Origin: Bacteroidales bacterium
GTDB taxonomy: Bacteria; Bacteroidota; Bacteroidia; Bacteroidales; VadinHA17
Direction of reading: 5' to 3'
Assembly (NCBI GenBank): GCA_011620595.1
Contig: WOYX01000037.1
Location: 8,304-72,303 of the forward strand
Length of the DNA: 64,000 nt
Below are positions 19,294-28,926 of the stretch, in pieces. Positions within the stretch are counted from its first letter, which is position 1; every line of letters begins with the position of its first letter. Below the pieces are notes generated by a model, which saw nothing but the letters and a program-made list of their open reading frames with translations, was not told where the DNA came from and did not search any database. Made by a program: the position numbers and the translations under genes.

Positions 19294-20043
19294 TCAGCTC
19301 AAGAAGAGGGCCTTCGCACCCTTGAAGAGTGTAATCAGTCCCATTATGACAAGAACCACATAAACAATATTGGTAAATGTATTCTGACTTATTCGCGCCA
19401 CGAGCCTGTCGCCTGTGTATAATCCGGCAAGAAGGGCCGGGACGGAACAGAGAGCCAGCAGCAGTGTCTCTTGTCTGATCAGTCCTGTAATAAGGTAAAA
19501 CACCAGGGCATAGGAGACGGCGAAGAGGATGAACACGGAGATTATAGCATTGAACTTCTCCTTCGGGGTCTTCACTGAGGAGAGTATCACAGCCACCGGC
19601 GGTCCCGTAATGCCGGTGGCGCCTGAGAGCAATCCTCCGAGCAGGCCGCTGAGGGTCATGGCTGTCCTGTCAGATCTTATATGAAAGTCGACTCCCCTGT
19701 AGAGTGCAAAAACAATGAATATGATCAGCATTCCCCATCCCAGCTGAATGAACGCAGGGTTTATATACTTCAGGATAAGTGTTCCAGCCGCTACGCCTGC
19801 GCCGGTCCAGAGTGCCATTACTCCCAGCGGCTGGTTGTTGATCACTTTTTTTGAACGGCGGTAATAGAGGAGAGAGAATAAGAAATTAATCAGTGCTATA
19901 AAGACAGCCGTGTCGGTGACCGGCATCATGAACTGCAGTAGGGGCACGGCAACCATGGCAAGGCCGAAGCCGGTGAATCCCCTGACAACAGATGCCGTGA
20001 AGATAATCAGAGAGAGAAGTATGATATTGCCAACCGTTATCAT
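19294..20043 (-). CDS. TauE/SafE family membrane transporter
   Basis: The 249-residue protein has 7-8 hydrophobic segments and the TauE/SafE pattern, including the N-terminal GFTGFGLAMVAVPLL and the repeat GLLSGATGITGPPVAVIL. Members export sulfite or sulfoacetate, or move other organic anions across the inner membrane. The substrate here is unknown. It starts one base after the namZ stop, so the two are co-transcribed. Confidence 0.88.
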   Translation of the reverse strand: MITVGNIILLSLIIFTASVVRGFTGFGLAMVAVPLLQFMMPVTDTAVFIALINFLFSLLYYRRSKKVINNQPLGVMALWTGAGVAAGTLILKYINPAFIQLGWGMLIIFIVFALYRGVDFHIRSDRTAMTLSGLLGGLLSGATGITGPPVAVILSSVKTPKEKFNAIISVFILFAVSYALVFYLITGLIRQETLLLALCSVPALLAGLYTGDRLVARISQNTFTNIVYVVLVIMGLITLFKGAKALFLS

Positions 20044-20044
20044 A

Positions 20045-21223
20045 CTACTCTTCGTACAGGGCCATCTGGCTGAATTCGGCTGTAAAACTCCCTATGGACT
20101 CATCCCATCGTGCGATCTCATCCTGCAGGGAGAGGCCCTTTTCGAGCACCTCACGCATGCGGCTGTCACCTGACAGAATGTCGAACGGCATAAGCCGGTA
20201 TTCATACTCATATGGCGGATCCTTGAATTTCAGTGATCCCGGTGCGGATGTCTTTATTAAAGCATCAAAGAGGTGCAGGGCTGTGGCCACGGGCCTGAAT
20301 GATGAGGCGTCGGTCACGTGTATCTGTATGCCTCTGCAGTATTCGCCTGCATATTTGTGAAAGGTGGGTATGAAGTCATGCATCCGGAAGCTGCATCCCG
20401 GCAGATGTCTGGTTCTCAGCTCTTCCAGTAGTTCCCGGCTGTTGACCCAGGGCGCACCGGTCAACTCAAAGGGTATCACCGTGCCGCGTCCTTCCGAGAG
20501 ATTCAGTGCCTCGGCGAGTACTGTGCCCGGATAGACCGTCGCAGTCTCCTGTGAAGGCATATTGGGTGAAGGGAGTACCCATGGAAGGCCTGTCTCTCTG
20601 AACAGTGAGTCTCTTTTCCAACCCTCCATCCTGATGACATGCAGCGCGCATCCGGGCAGATGCTTCTCCCTGATCCACATGGCCATCTCGCCCATTGTCA
20701 TCCGGTGACAGAGAGGTATGGAGGCACCTCCCACGAAGGTGAAGTACTCCTCCAGCAGCACCGGTCCGTCAGCCTGCACCCTGCCAATAGGGTTAGGCCT
20801 GTCGAGGATATAAACAGGTATGCCTGCCTCCGCGCATGCCTCCATGCAGAGCTTGACAGTCCAGATATATGTGTAGAGCCTGGCCCCGACATCCTGCAGG
20901 TCAACAACAAGCGCCTCAAGTCCCTCCAGCATCCGGGATGTCGGCTTGCGATGTTCACCGTAGAGACTCCGGACAGGAATGCCCAGAACGGGATCAGTGG
21001 TGCTTTCCCACTCGATCATGTTATCCTGTGTCTGCCCTGAGATGCCGTGCTGAGGACCGAAGAGTGCGGCAAGGGTGCAGCCGCTGCCACTGTGGAAGAC
21101 TTCAGTGATAAACCTGAAATCGGAGGTGATGCTGGACGAATGGCACAGTATGCCGATTCGCCTGCCGCGCAGCCCTGACGGCATGCGCCGTGAAACGACG
21201 TCGAGTCCGGATAGTACTTTCAT
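20045..21223 (-). CDS. namZ: DUF1343 protein, NamZ-like exo-muramidase
   Basis: The 392-residue protein fits DUF1343, whose founding member NamZ is an exo-beta-N-acetylmuramidase that removes terminal MurNAc from peptidoglycan fragments. Recognisable stretches are LAALFGPQHGISGQ, SLYGEHRKPT, DLQDVGARLYTYIWT, LDRPNPIG and PSPNMPS. No signal peptide is visible at the N-terminus (MKVLSGLDVVSRR), so this copy may act in the cytoplasm on imported muropeptides, whereas many family members are secreted. It heads the namZ-tauE-yigZ run. Confidence 0.88.
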   Translation of the reverse strand: MKVLSGLDVVSRRMPSGLRGRRIGILCHSSSITSDFRFITEVFHSGSGCTLAALFGPQHGISGQTQDNMIEWESTTDPVLGIPVRSLYGEHRKPTSRMLEGLEALVVDLQDVGARLYTYIWTVKLCMEACAEAGIPVYILDRPNPIGRVQADGPVLLEEYFTFVGGASIPLCHRMTMGEMAMWIREKHLPGCALHVIRMEGWKRDSLFRETGLPWVLPSPNMPSQETATVYPGTVLAEALNLSEGRGTVIPFELTGAPWVNSRELLEELRTRHLPGCSFRMHDFIPTFHKYAGEYCRGIQIHVTDASSFRPVATALHLFDALIKTSAPGSLKFKDPPYEYEYRLMPFDILSGDSRMREVLEKGLSLQDEIARWDESIGSFTAEFSQMALYEE

Positions 21224-21293
21224 AACTGTGTAAAAATAATTAAAAGCGACATGGCTGCAATGACCTCATCGTCGCCTCATTTAAATAATTCAA

Positions 21294-21301
21294 TATCTTT
21301 G
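21294..21301 (+). promoter_or_regulatory. -7 element of the phosphoesterase operon promoter
   Basis: TATCTTTG followed by C is a perfect Bacteroidota -7 element, 44 bases before the ATG at 21346. No exact -33 TTTG was found. Confidence 0.55.
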
Positions 21302-21345
21302 CAACCATCCAATGCAGATAATTGTTTTTCAATCAAAAAATCATC

Positions 21346-22638
21346 ATGAGATACTTTCTGCTTCTGATTTTATTGCTTTTTCTGTCTGTCGGCAATGTGA
21401 CGCCACAGGAGAGAGTCTCAAGGTACAGGCCCACTTCTGACCCTGATAGAATCATATTGAATATCAGCGGAGAAGCATCTACCTCAATGGCTGTTACCTG
21501 GAGAACAGATACCACTGTCAGTGAGTCTGTTGCACAGATAGCTCCGAATCTGCCCACTGTGCGTCTCGCAGACACGGCAGTGACAGTTACCGGCACCTAC
21601 ACAGATGTTCCCGGAAGCGGTATTGTGTCGAGATACCACTCGGTCACTTTCACCGGTCTCACCCCGGACAAGAATTATGCCTACAGGGTAGGGTCTGGTG
21701 CCAATGCAAGCGAGTGGTTTACATTTGAAACTGCATCGGCCACACCGGAGCGGCTGACATTTCTATATTTCGGTGATTCACAGGGTAGCAGCTCCCTGTA
21801 TGCCAGGGTGGTACGACAGGCATACCGGTCAGCGCCAGAAGCTTCGCTCATGATATTTTCCGGCGATCTTGTCGACGGAGGTTCCGGCGGCATACCACAA
21901 GATGAGGAGTGGGGTATCTGGCACGAAGCCGGCGGTTTCATTCATGCCGGGGTGCCTGTACTGCCGACACCCGGCAATCATGAGCATTATGATCCTGCAG
22001 TGAGAGGCAAACGTGACCTCAACAGGTACTGGAGGCCGGGCTTTACTCTTCCGGAGAACGGACCGGCAGGACTTGAGGAGACAGCTTACTATGTTGACTA
22101 CCAGGGAGTGAGATTTGTTTTTCTTAACTCCGATGAGATGATGAGAAACGAATCGTATGCTGATAGCCAGACCCTCTGGCTGGAGGAGGTGCTGAAAGAG
22201 AATCCCTGCAGATGGACTGTGATGACTTTTCACCATCCGCTTTACTCCACCTCGGCCAAAAGAGACAACAAAGCTGTCCGAGAACGCCTGAAGCCGCTCA
22301 TCGACAGATATAATGTTGACCTGGTGCTGACGGGCCATGATCACACCTATGCCCGCGGGCAGGTGATGCCTGACGGGATGGAAAAAAGGGGAAGAAGAGC
22401 CGGAACGGTATATGTTGTCTCTGTAAGCGGTCCAAAGCAATATCAGCAGGATGCAACTCCGTGGTGGGACAGGGGCATCACCTTTACACAGACCTGGCAG
22501 GAGATCACTGTTGACGGCAATGTGCTGTCATACAATGCGTATGACGCCTCAGGCTCCCTGGTTGATCATTTTATCCTGAAGAAGAAAAGGGATGACAGAA
22601 ATCTCATCAAAAGCAAAACCGGGGCTGAAATCCTTTAA
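21346..22638 (+). CDS. Secreted purple acid phosphatase-like metallophosphoesterase
   Basis: The 430-residue protein has a signal peptide, an N-terminal fibronectin-like domain of the purple acid phosphatase type (about 30-125) and a calcineurin-like metallophosphatase domain. The metal-binding motifs are all present: YFGDSQG, SGDLVDGG, TPGNHEHYD, TFHHPLYS and LTGHDHTYAR. It likely cuts phosphomonoesters outside the cytoplasm. The ATG at 21346 starts the signal peptide. Thirteen bases separate it from the 5'-nucleotidase-like lipoprotein, so this is a phosphate-scavenging run. Confidence 0.9.
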   Translation: MRYFLLLILLLFLSVGNVTPQERVSRYRPTSDPDRIILNISGEASTSMAVTWRTDTTVSESVAQIAPNLPTVRLADTAVTVTGTYTDVPGSGIVSRYHSVTFTGLTPDKNYAYRVGSGANASEWFTFETASATPERLTFLYFGDSQGSSSLYARVVRQAYRSAPEASLMIFSGDLVDGGSGGIPQDEEWGIWHEAGGFIHAGVPVLPTPGNHEHYDPAVRGKRDLNRYWRPGFTLPENGPAGLEETAYYVDYQGVRFVFLNSDEMMRNESYADSQTLWLEEVLKENPCRWTVMTFHHPLYSTSAKRDNKAVRERLKPLIDRYNVDLVLTGHDHTYARGQVMPDGMEKRGRRAGTVYVVSVSGPKQYQQDATPWWDRGITFTQTWQEITVDGNVLSYNAYDASGSLVDHFILKKKRDDRNLIKSKTGAEIL

Positions 22639-22651
22639 CACTCAATAAATC

Positions 22652-24382
22652 ATGAAACATACATCATATATTTTTGTCCTGCTTCTTGCAGTCCTGATGG
22701 CAGTTTCATGTCAGCATCAACCCGATAAGATTGAGATCTATGCAACGACAGACCTCCACGGAATGCTGTTGCCGTTTGACAATACAGAAGGTAAGTCGAC
22801 AGGGCGTTCCCTGGCCAACGTTGCATCGGTTGTAAAGAGTAGGGAAAGCACAAAGATTGTTCTTCTTGACAACGGAGATATTCTGCAGGGTGACCCGCTT
22901 GCCTACTATTACAACTTCATCGACACCACCCGTGAGCATGTTGTTGCTGACATACTGAACCACCTGGGCTATGATGCGGCTACCGTCGGGAACCATGATA
23001 TTGAAGCCGGACATGCAGTTTATGACCGGGTCAGGATGCAGTACAACTTCCCGCTTCTTGCTGCCAATGCCGTTCATGCTGAAACCGGGGAACCTTATTT
23101 TGAGCCTTACACAATCATCATGAAGGGGGGATTGAAGATCGCGGTATTCGGCCTGATAACACCCTCCGTGCCGCGATGGCTGCCTGAATCGCTCTATGAA
23201 GGCATTAGGTTTGAAAATATGGTTGAAACCGCAGCCAGGTGGATGCCTGTCATCAGGAGTGAGAATCCTGATATCGTAGTGGGGCTCTTTCATTCAGGCA
23301 TGGGTGATGAGGACGATACCGGTGAGGATGAGAACAGCACCCTCGCGGTAGCTGTCAATGTTCCGGGTTTTGACGTTATTTTCTGCGGTCATGATCACAG
23401 GCAGGATGTCATGGAGGTGACAGCCGTGAACGGGGACCGGGTACTTATTCTGGACGGTGGCAGCAAGGCAGAGGCACTTATGAATGCAACCGTATCATTC
23501 AGCAGAAATTCCGATGGCACCGTTGAAAAGAAGATCTCTGGTAAGGTAATACCTATGGAAGATCTGCCTGAATCGCTGGATTTCATCAAGAGATACAGGA
23601 AGGTGTCCGACAGTCTCAAGGCTTATACCTCGGAGGTGATTGGAAAGTCCACTGCATCGTTCGGTACCCGTGACGCCTTTTTCGGACCCTCGGCCTTCGT
23701 TGACCTGATACACCGCATGCAGCTTGACATCAGCGGTGCTGATATATCATTTGCAGCACCTCTCTCATTTGACCAGGGAATCAGTGAGGGAGAGCTCAGG
23801 ATACGGGACATGTACCGTCTCTACCGGTTTGAAAATTTTCTTTACACCGTCAACATGACGGGGGGTGAGATAGACAGACATCTCGAGCATGCAGCCGGAC
23901 TCTGGTTTGACACCATGGACGGCATTGATGACTATATGCTCAGTTACCGTTACGACGACAGCGGTAAACCGGTAATGATAAACGGAACCGCACGGTTGAG
24001 AAGCCCATCCTACAACTTCGATTCGGCGATGGGTATCAGCTATACCATCGACGTCAGCAAGCCGCAGGGCGTCAGGGTCAATATCACTTCACTGGATGAC
24101 GGAACACCCTTCAGCCACAGTTCGACATATACCGTTGCGGTGAACTCATACAGGGCCAACGGAGGGGGAGGCCATTTCCCCGCAGCCGGAATAACCAGTC
24201 TCGAACTTGAGAGACGAATCGTCACTGCCACTGAAAGGGATCTGAGGCACTACATGACTGAATGGATAAGAGAAAAGGGTACCATCAGCCCGGAGCCCCT
24301 GTCCGACTGGAAGATAATCCCTGAAGAGTGGGCTTCTGCAGCTGCTGAGAGAGAGAGGGAGCTTCTTTTTGTAAACAATTGA
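22652..24382 (+). CDS. 5'-nucleotidase family lipoprotein
   Basis: The 576-residue protein has a lipoprotein signal with lipobox Cys20. Its metallophosphatase domain carries TTDLHG, LLDNGDILQGDP, VGNHDIEAG, LFHSGM and CGHDHRQD, and a C-terminal 5'-nucleotidase substrate domain includes YTVAVNSYRANGGGG. Relatives are UshA and 2',3'-cyclic-nucleotide phosphodiesterase (CpdB). It is probably anchored in the outer membrane and releases nucleosides and phosphate. It sits between the acid phosphatase and an alkaline phosphatase remnant. Confidence 0.9.
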   Translation: MKHTSYIFVLLLAVLMAVSCQHQPDKIEIYATTDLHGMLLPFDNTEGKSTGRSLANVASVVKSRESTKIVLLDNGDILQGDPLAYYYNFIDTTREHVVADILNHLGYDAATVGNHDIEAGHAVYDRVRMQYNFPLLAANAVHAETGEPYFEPYTIIMKGGLKIAVFGLITPSVPRWLPESLYEGIRFENMVETAARWMPVIRSENPDIVVGLFHSGMGDEDDTGEDENSTLAVAVNVPGFDVIFCGHDHRQDVMEVTAVNGDRVLILDGGSKAEALMNATVSFSRNSDGTVEKKISGKVIPMEDLPESLDFIKRYRKVSDSLKAYTSEVIGKSTASFGTRDAFFGPSAFVDLIHRMQLDISGADISFAAPLSFDQGISEGELRIRDMYRLYRFENFLYTVNMTGGEIDRHLEHAAGLWFDTMDGIDDYMLSYRYDDSGKPVMINGTARLRSPSYNFDSAMGISYTIDVSKPQGVRVNITSLDDGTPFSHSSTYTVAVNSYRANGGGGHFPAAGITSLELERRIVTATERDLRHYMTEWIREKGTISPEPLSDWKIIPEEWASAAAERERELLFVNN

Positions 24383-24397
24383 AATCAGACATAATAG

Positions 24398-24700
24398 ATG
24401 AAATTTCTTATGAGAGAAGTGTTTCTGTCTTTGATTGCGATAATGCCTGCCCCGGCAGGTGGCGGAAGACCTAGCCACCGCAACCTTAATATCTTCAGAG
24501 GTAGCGGCATGGGCAGCACCGGCGGTGATATATCACGGCGGGAGGTCTCCGCTGCATTTAATATCAAGGGACATTCAGGAGTTACGGTGCCTGTATTTGC
24601 CTATGGGCCCGGAGCCATGGCCTTTAGCGGAGTGCAGGACAATACAGGGTTGTTCCATGATTTCTTCAGGCTTCTCTTCCCGGGCAAAAAACAGAGATGA
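24398..24700 (+). pseudogene. Alkaline phosphatase C-terminal remnant
   Basis: From about 24509 the frame reads like the last ~60 residues of a bacterial alkaline phosphatase: GHSGVTVPVFAYGPGA, then FSGVQDNTGLFHDFF. The His in GHSG corresponds to a zinc ligand of the family. Everything upstream (nucleophile Ser, most metal ligands, several hundred residues) is missing; the preceding ~110 bases do not resemble the family and contain a CCTGCC/GGCAGG palindrome (24446-24459). It is therefore read as a 5'-truncated leftover, not a working gene. Its stop codon overlaps the queE start (ATGA). Confidence 0.7.
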
Positions 24701-25323
24701 GGGAACAGACAAAAGAGAGTGACGGCCTCAGCCTCCCGGTGGTGGAGGAGTTCTACTCTGTACAGGGAGAAGGGTGGAATACCGGCAGGGCTGCATACTT
24801 CATCAGGATAGGCGGGTGTGACCTCTGCTGCAGCTGGTGTGATACAAAATATGCCTGGGATGCGGAGCTGCACCCCCTGGCAGCTATCGGCGAGATTGCA
24901 GACCGGATCATGGAATCAGGTGCAGACTCCGTTGTTGTAACCGGCGGCGAACCCCTGATGTGGAACCTTGATCCTCTCTGTGAACTCCTCAGAAATAATG
25001 GCACAAAAACCTATCTTGAAACATCAGGGGCTCATCCCCTGACAGGCATATGGGATTGGATAACCCTCTCACCCAAGAGAGAGTCGCCACCGCTGCAGGA
25101 GATATGGCATCTGGCCGACGAGCTTAAGGTTGTTATCACCGATGGCACTGATTTTGAGAGAGCAGAGCAGTACAGCACCAGGGTAAGCCCTCAGTGCAAG
25201 CTTATGCTGCAGCCGGAATGGAGCCGCTACAATGAAATGACAGCTGCCATAACCGGTTATGTGAAGAGAAACAGCAGATGGATGGTTTCAATACAGGCAC
25301 ATAAATTCATGCATATTCCCTGA
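24697..25323 (+). CDS. queE: 7-carboxy-7-deazaguanine synthase
   Basis: The 208-residue radical-SAM protein has the N-terminal FYSVQGEGWNTG segment and the cluster motif CX3CX2C within GGCDLCCSWCDTKYAW, with the VVVTGGEPLMW motif. QueE converts 6-carboxytetrahydropterin to 7-carboxy-7-deazaguanine in queuosine synthesis. No other queuosine gene is adjacent. The start overlaps the end of the phosphatase remnant, and the next gene begins immediately after its stop. Confidence 0.94.
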   Translation: MREQTKESDGLSLPVVEEFYSVQGEGWNTGRAAYFIRIGGCDLCCSWCDTKYAWDAELHPLAAIGEIADRIMESGADSVVVTGGEPLMWNLDPLCELLRNNGTKTYLETSGAHPLTGIWDWITLSPKRESPPLQEIWHLADELKVVITDGTDFERAEQYSTRVSPQCKLMLQPEWSRYNEMTAAITGYVKRNSRWMVSIQAHKFMHIP

Positions 25324-27264
25324 ATGAGTACAAGAGCCTTCATACTGACGCTGCTTATGGTTTTTCTCAGCCAATGCAGTGTTATCGGCCAGGGTTTCCA
25401 CACACGGTCAAACAGGGCCCTGCGCCTGTATGACACCGGCAAGAGAGACTATGACCTGCTCTACTATGACCGTGCAGAGCATAACCTCAGGCTGGCAGCT
25501 GAGGAGGATGACGGCTTCTATGAGGCGCACCTGCTCCTGGGACAGCTCTACAGCGACACCGGCCAGTGGGAGAAGTCGGTGAAGCACTATCGCAGGGCCA
25601 TTGAGCTTGACTCCCTCTATTTTCCTCCTGTTCTCTACAGCCTGGGAAGGGCAGAGATGCGCATCGGGCAGTACAGGGAGGCAAAGAGACACCTGGAGGC
25701 ATACCTCAGTCAGCCGAAGACTACTTCAAAGTTGCGGATCGATGCCGAAAAGCTGGTTGCCGACTGTCTCTTCGCACTCTCGTTTCCGGGATCGCTCTTT
25801 AAGGTAGAGCCTGTAAGCGTAGGGGATTCGGTGAACACTGCGCTTGATGAGTACTGGCCCAGCCTGACAGGCGACGGACAGGAACTGATATTCACAAGGG
25901 AGGTGAGACGGGCATCAGGTTACGGCAGGGACAGACAGGAGGATTTTTATATCAGCAGGTGGAACAACAGTGGGCACTGGGGCGTGGCGCGCAATGCCGG
26001 CGCCCCTCTCAATACGGCCGGAAATGAAGGCGCCCAATCCATCTCCGCCGACGGAAGATCAATGTATTTTACGGCCTGTGACCGTAAAGACGGCTACGGC
26101 CGGTGTGACATTTACCATTCGGTGTATGACGGCAACAGATGGTCACCGGGGGTGAACCTGGGAACCCCGGTCAATACAACATACTGGGAGTCGCAACCAT
26201 CCATCAGCGCCAACGGCCGCATGCTCTTCTTCGTCAGCAACAGACCCGGGGGAATGGGAGGGATGGATATCTGGTATTCACTCCGCAGCAGCGACGGAAC
26301 ATGGCAAAAACCGGTTAACCCCGGCAAAGTCATCAATACCGCCGGTGATGAATTCTCGCCCTTTATATACTTCAACGGCAGGACACTCTACTTCTCATCC
26401 AATGGAAGAGAATCCTTCGGAGGACACGATATTTATACTACCGCACTGAACCCGGACTCAACCTGGACAGAACCTGTCAACCTGGGGCCGGCGGTAAACT
26501 CACCTGCCGATGAGACAGGACTTGTGATAGAGTCATCAGGCAAACGCGCATTCTTCTCGTCTGTGCGCGACCCGAAAATGGGTAAGGATATCTTCTACAT
26601 AGATTTGCCTGAGATGATTCAACCTGAACCGGTATCCTATTTCAGGGGAACAGTCATAGACAAGGAAAACGGGCGTCCGATCACTGCAAGGTATGAACTT
26701 ACAGACCTCACCGGAGGAATAGGAGTGATATCTTCAGTGACCGACAACAATGGAGGATTCCTTGTATGCCTGCCCGGAGGTTCGAGTTACGGTCTGAACG
26801 TAACGGCTGACGGATATATGATATTCTCAGAGAACTTTGATTTTGAAGAGGGATATTCTTCCGCTGAACCATACCGTAAGACCATAAGACTCAATAAAGT
26901 GCGTGAAGGAGAGCTGATGAGGATGTTCAATGTCTTTTACGACACGGATTCGTGGGAACTGCTTGAAGCATCCATGCCGGAGCTGGAGATGCTCCTCAGG
27001 TTTCTGACCGTCAACAATACGGTGGTTGTAGAGATCGGCGGACACACTGATTCCGACGGTACCGAAGAACATAACCAGCTTCTCTCGGAGAGGCGCGCAG
27101 AGTCGGTAAGAGAGTTCCTGGTAAAAAGAGGCATTGCCGCTGAAAGGATTTTCTGGCACGGCTACGGAGAAACCTCCCCGATAGCTGACAATATCACTTC
27201 CTCGGGCAAGAGACAGAACAGGCGGACGGAGATAAAGATCCTTTCAGAAGGTACCATCAAATAA
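25324..27264 (+). CDS. PorE-like OmpA family protein (TPR, PD40, OmpA)
   Basis: The 646-residue protein has a signal peptide, TPR repeats (about 30-130), a WD40/PD40-type propeller (about 155-390, repeated SxDGxxxYFxS motifs), a carboxypeptidase-regulatory-like beta domain (about 410-500) and a C-terminal OmpA domain (about 520-646, with IGGHTDSDGTEEHNQLLSERRA). This domain order is that of PorE, the periplasmic peptidoglycan-binding component of T9SS in Porphyromonas. Because Bacteroidota carry several such proteins, PorE itself is likely but not certain. The start codon directly follows the queE stop. Confidence 0.8.
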   Translation: MSTRAFILTLLMVFLSQCSVIGQGFHTRSNRALRLYDTGKRDYDLLYYDRAEHNLRLAAEEDDGFYEAHLLLGQLYSDTGQWEKSVKHYRRAIELDSLYFPPVLYSLGRAEMRIGQYREAKRHLEAYLSQPKTTSKLRIDAEKLVADCLFALSFPGSLFKVEPVSVGDSVNTALDEYWPSLTGDGQELIFTREVRRASGYGRDRQEDFYISRWNNSGHWGVARNAGAPLNTAGNEGAQSISADGRSMYFTACDRKDGYGRCDIYHSVYDGNRWSPGVNLGTPVNTTYWESQPSISANGRMLFFVSNRPGGMGGMDIWYSLRSSDGTWQKPVNPGKVINTAGDEFSPFIYFNGRTLYFSSNGRESFGGHDIYTTALNPDSTWTEPVNLGPAVNSPADETGLVIESSGKRAFFSSVRDPKMGKDIFYIDLPEMIQPEPVSYFRGTVIDKENGRPITARYELTDLTGGIGVISSVTDNNGGFLVCLPGGSSYGLNVTADGYMIFSENFDFEEGYSSAEPYRKTIRLNKVREGELMRMFNVFYDTDSWELLEASMPELEMLLRFLTVNNTVVVEIGGHTDSDGTEEHNQLLSERRAESVREFLVKRGIAAERIFWHGYGETSPIADNITSSGKRQNRRTEIKILSEGTIK

Positions 27265-27300
27265 GGAGGGCGACATTGCAAGTCACCCTCCTTCCTTCCT
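27265..27300 (+). terminator. Terminator after the PorE-like gene
   Basis: GGAGGGCGAC and GTCACCCTCC form a 10-position stem with one C-A mismatch (27265-27291), followed by the pyrimidine run TTCCTTCCTTCC. It separates this gene from the convergent histidine kinase. Confidence 0.7.
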
Positions 27301-27333
27301 TCCTCTAGCAGACAGTCTTAGTGCTTCAGAAAT

Positions 27334-28152
27334 TCAGATTGCAATCTTCTTTTCTGAAGAAGTACCGGTTATCATTTGTATTCCGGAACACTCCCTGACA
27401 GGCAGAGAGACAAATACCGAGGTGCCTCCGGCATCATTGTTCTCAACCCTGATTTTGCCCCCCAGCGTTAAAATAAGATTTCTGGCCAGGATTAAATTCA
27501 TAGCGGAATAGGTATCCTGACATTCGGAATATTGGATTTCAGGATTGTCGGAAAGCAGTATTTGACTGCTGATGGGGAAACCCTGGCCAGAATCTTTGAC
27601 ATAGAAGGTGATTATCTCGTCAGAATATGTGCAGCCGATTTTAATGAACCCTGAAGAGGTGTTTTCCAGCGCATTTCTGAAGAGATTATTCATAATTCGG
27701 ATGGTCCGTGAGGTATCCATCCTGATCATTAGCTTGTCGGGGAGGTTATCCTCCTGAATGAGCACGATGTGGTCCTTCTCTCTCTTTCTCATGAAAATCC
27801 TGAAATCAGAGGCGAGAGATTCAAACAGTCGCACGGCATAGGTCTCCCTGATATCCTCCTTTGCAGAGCCTGACTCAAGTACGGCAGTGTCAAAGAAGTT
27901 TTCAAAAAGTCCGATCAACTGTTCACATGACGTAATTATCTGTTGGGAAAACTCGCGTTTTTCTTCTTCGGTAAAATTGGAATTGTTCAGCAGATAGGAG
28001 AATGCTACTATAGAGTTCATCTGTGTTCTCACTTCATGTGAGACACCGGCAAGCAGTTGTGGCTTATATAGCATTTGCTTCATCTTTTCCTCCTCTTTCG
28101 TCCCGGTCACCACTCTGTTACTGTAAACACTATTGCGAAGCAATTCAAACAT
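27334..28152 (-). CDS. Cytoplasmic histidine kinase without sensor domain
   Basis: The 272-residue protein has the HisKA motif with phospho-acceptor His39 (AGVSHEVRTQMNSI) and a HATPase domain: N box NLFRNALENT, G1 box DSGQGF, G2-like GGTSVFVSLP. It has no transmembrane segment and only ~35 residues before the His motif, so it must be told its signal by a partner. The neighbour 27 bases upstream, a membrane TPR protein, is the obvious candidate. No response regulator is in the window. Confidence 0.85.
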   Translation of the reverse strand: MFELLRNSVYSNRVVTGTKEEEKMKQMLYKPQLLAGVSHEVRTQMNSIVAFSYLLNNSNFTEEEKREFSQQIITSCEQLIGLFENFFDTAVLESGSAKEDIRETYAVRLFESLASDFRIFMRKREKDHIVLIQEDNLPDKLMIRMDTSRTIRIMNNLFRNALENTSSGFIKIGCTYSDEIITFYVKDSGQGFPISSQILLSDNPEIQYSECQDTYSAMNLILARNLILTLGGKIRVENNDAGGTSVFVSLPVRECSGIQMITGTSSEKKIAI

Positions 28153-28179
28153 AATCGTATAAATGAAGTTAATGTATCC

Positions 28180-28926
28180 TTATCTGATTCTTTTTGCAAG
28201 CCTGGCTGCCTGTCGGCTGTATCTGCTTCTGGAGTCAGCAATCGCATTCAACTGGCTCAAAGCCTTCTCTTTGTTTCCGGTCATCATGTAGCATAGGCTG
28301 AGATACCATGCGGCATCTTCAAGGTAGAGGTTGTCATTGTGCTCGATGACTTTGGTAAAAGATCCGCTGGCGACCGGATAGTTGCTAACCTCCATGTTGG
28401 CCATGCCGTGCATGAAGACAGACTCCATGTTACCATTTTCGCTTGCAATGATCTGCTCAAGATACCCGATAGCCTTATCATACTCTTTGGCAGAATATGA
28501 TGCAATAGCATTTTCCATCAGAAGGTTACCTGCGGTGGCGGCAGACCTTGACGCACCCGGAGATTCATACCTTTCATAGTATGAGGTGTACAGTTTTTCG
28601 GGTGACGGCTCAGGTCGCATGATAAAGTAAACTGCTGAAGTAATTGCGGCAGCCACCAGGATTGCAGCAGCGTACCTGGAAGTTCTCGCCGCAGCTTTGC
28701 GAAAGCCGCCTGCAGAACGCTTCTTCATCTCTACGGCATTGAGTTTTGCCCTCAGATCGAGGATCTCCCTGTCAGCCAGTATTTCATCGGTCCTGCGCCT
28801 GAGTGTAACCTCCCTTGCCAGGTCCGGGTCCTTCTTCATCTCCCTGTTGAGCCATCTCTTCTCGGCATTGCATGCATTGCCGCTCAGAAAGTTTTCAATC
28901 GTGTTGTTGACATTGATTGTCTTCAT
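28180..28926 (-). CDS. Membrane TPR protein, possible anti-sigma factor
   Basis: The 248-residue protein has a charged cytoplasmic N-terminal region (1-80) with an IENFLSGN...EKRWLNREMKKDPDLAREV pattern seen in Bacteroidota membrane anti-sigma-like proteins. One membrane helix (about 85-103) precedes a periplasmic part with tetratricopeptide repeats (about 130-245). A role in holding the ECF sigma factor of 32516-33082 is inferred from topology and location and is not proven. It lies in a minus-strand run between the GG-leader peptide gene and the kinase. Confidence 0.65.
   Translation of the reverse strand: MKTINVNNTIENFLSGNACNAEKRWLNREMKKDPDLAREVTLRRRTDEILADREILDLRAKLNAVEMKKRSAGGFRKAAARTSRYAAAILVAAAITSAVYFIMRPEPSPEKLYTSYYERYESPGASRSAATAGNLLMENAIASYSAKEYDKAIGYLEQIIASENGNMESVFMHGMANMEVSNYPVASGSFTKVIEHNDNLYLEDAAWYLSLCYMMTGNKEKALSQLNAIADSRSRYSRQAARLAKRIR

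Noticed and set aside
24459..24722. Overlapping alternative frame across the alkaline phosphatase remnant
   Set aside because: Its translation matches nothing recognised and it runs into queE in the wrong frame.
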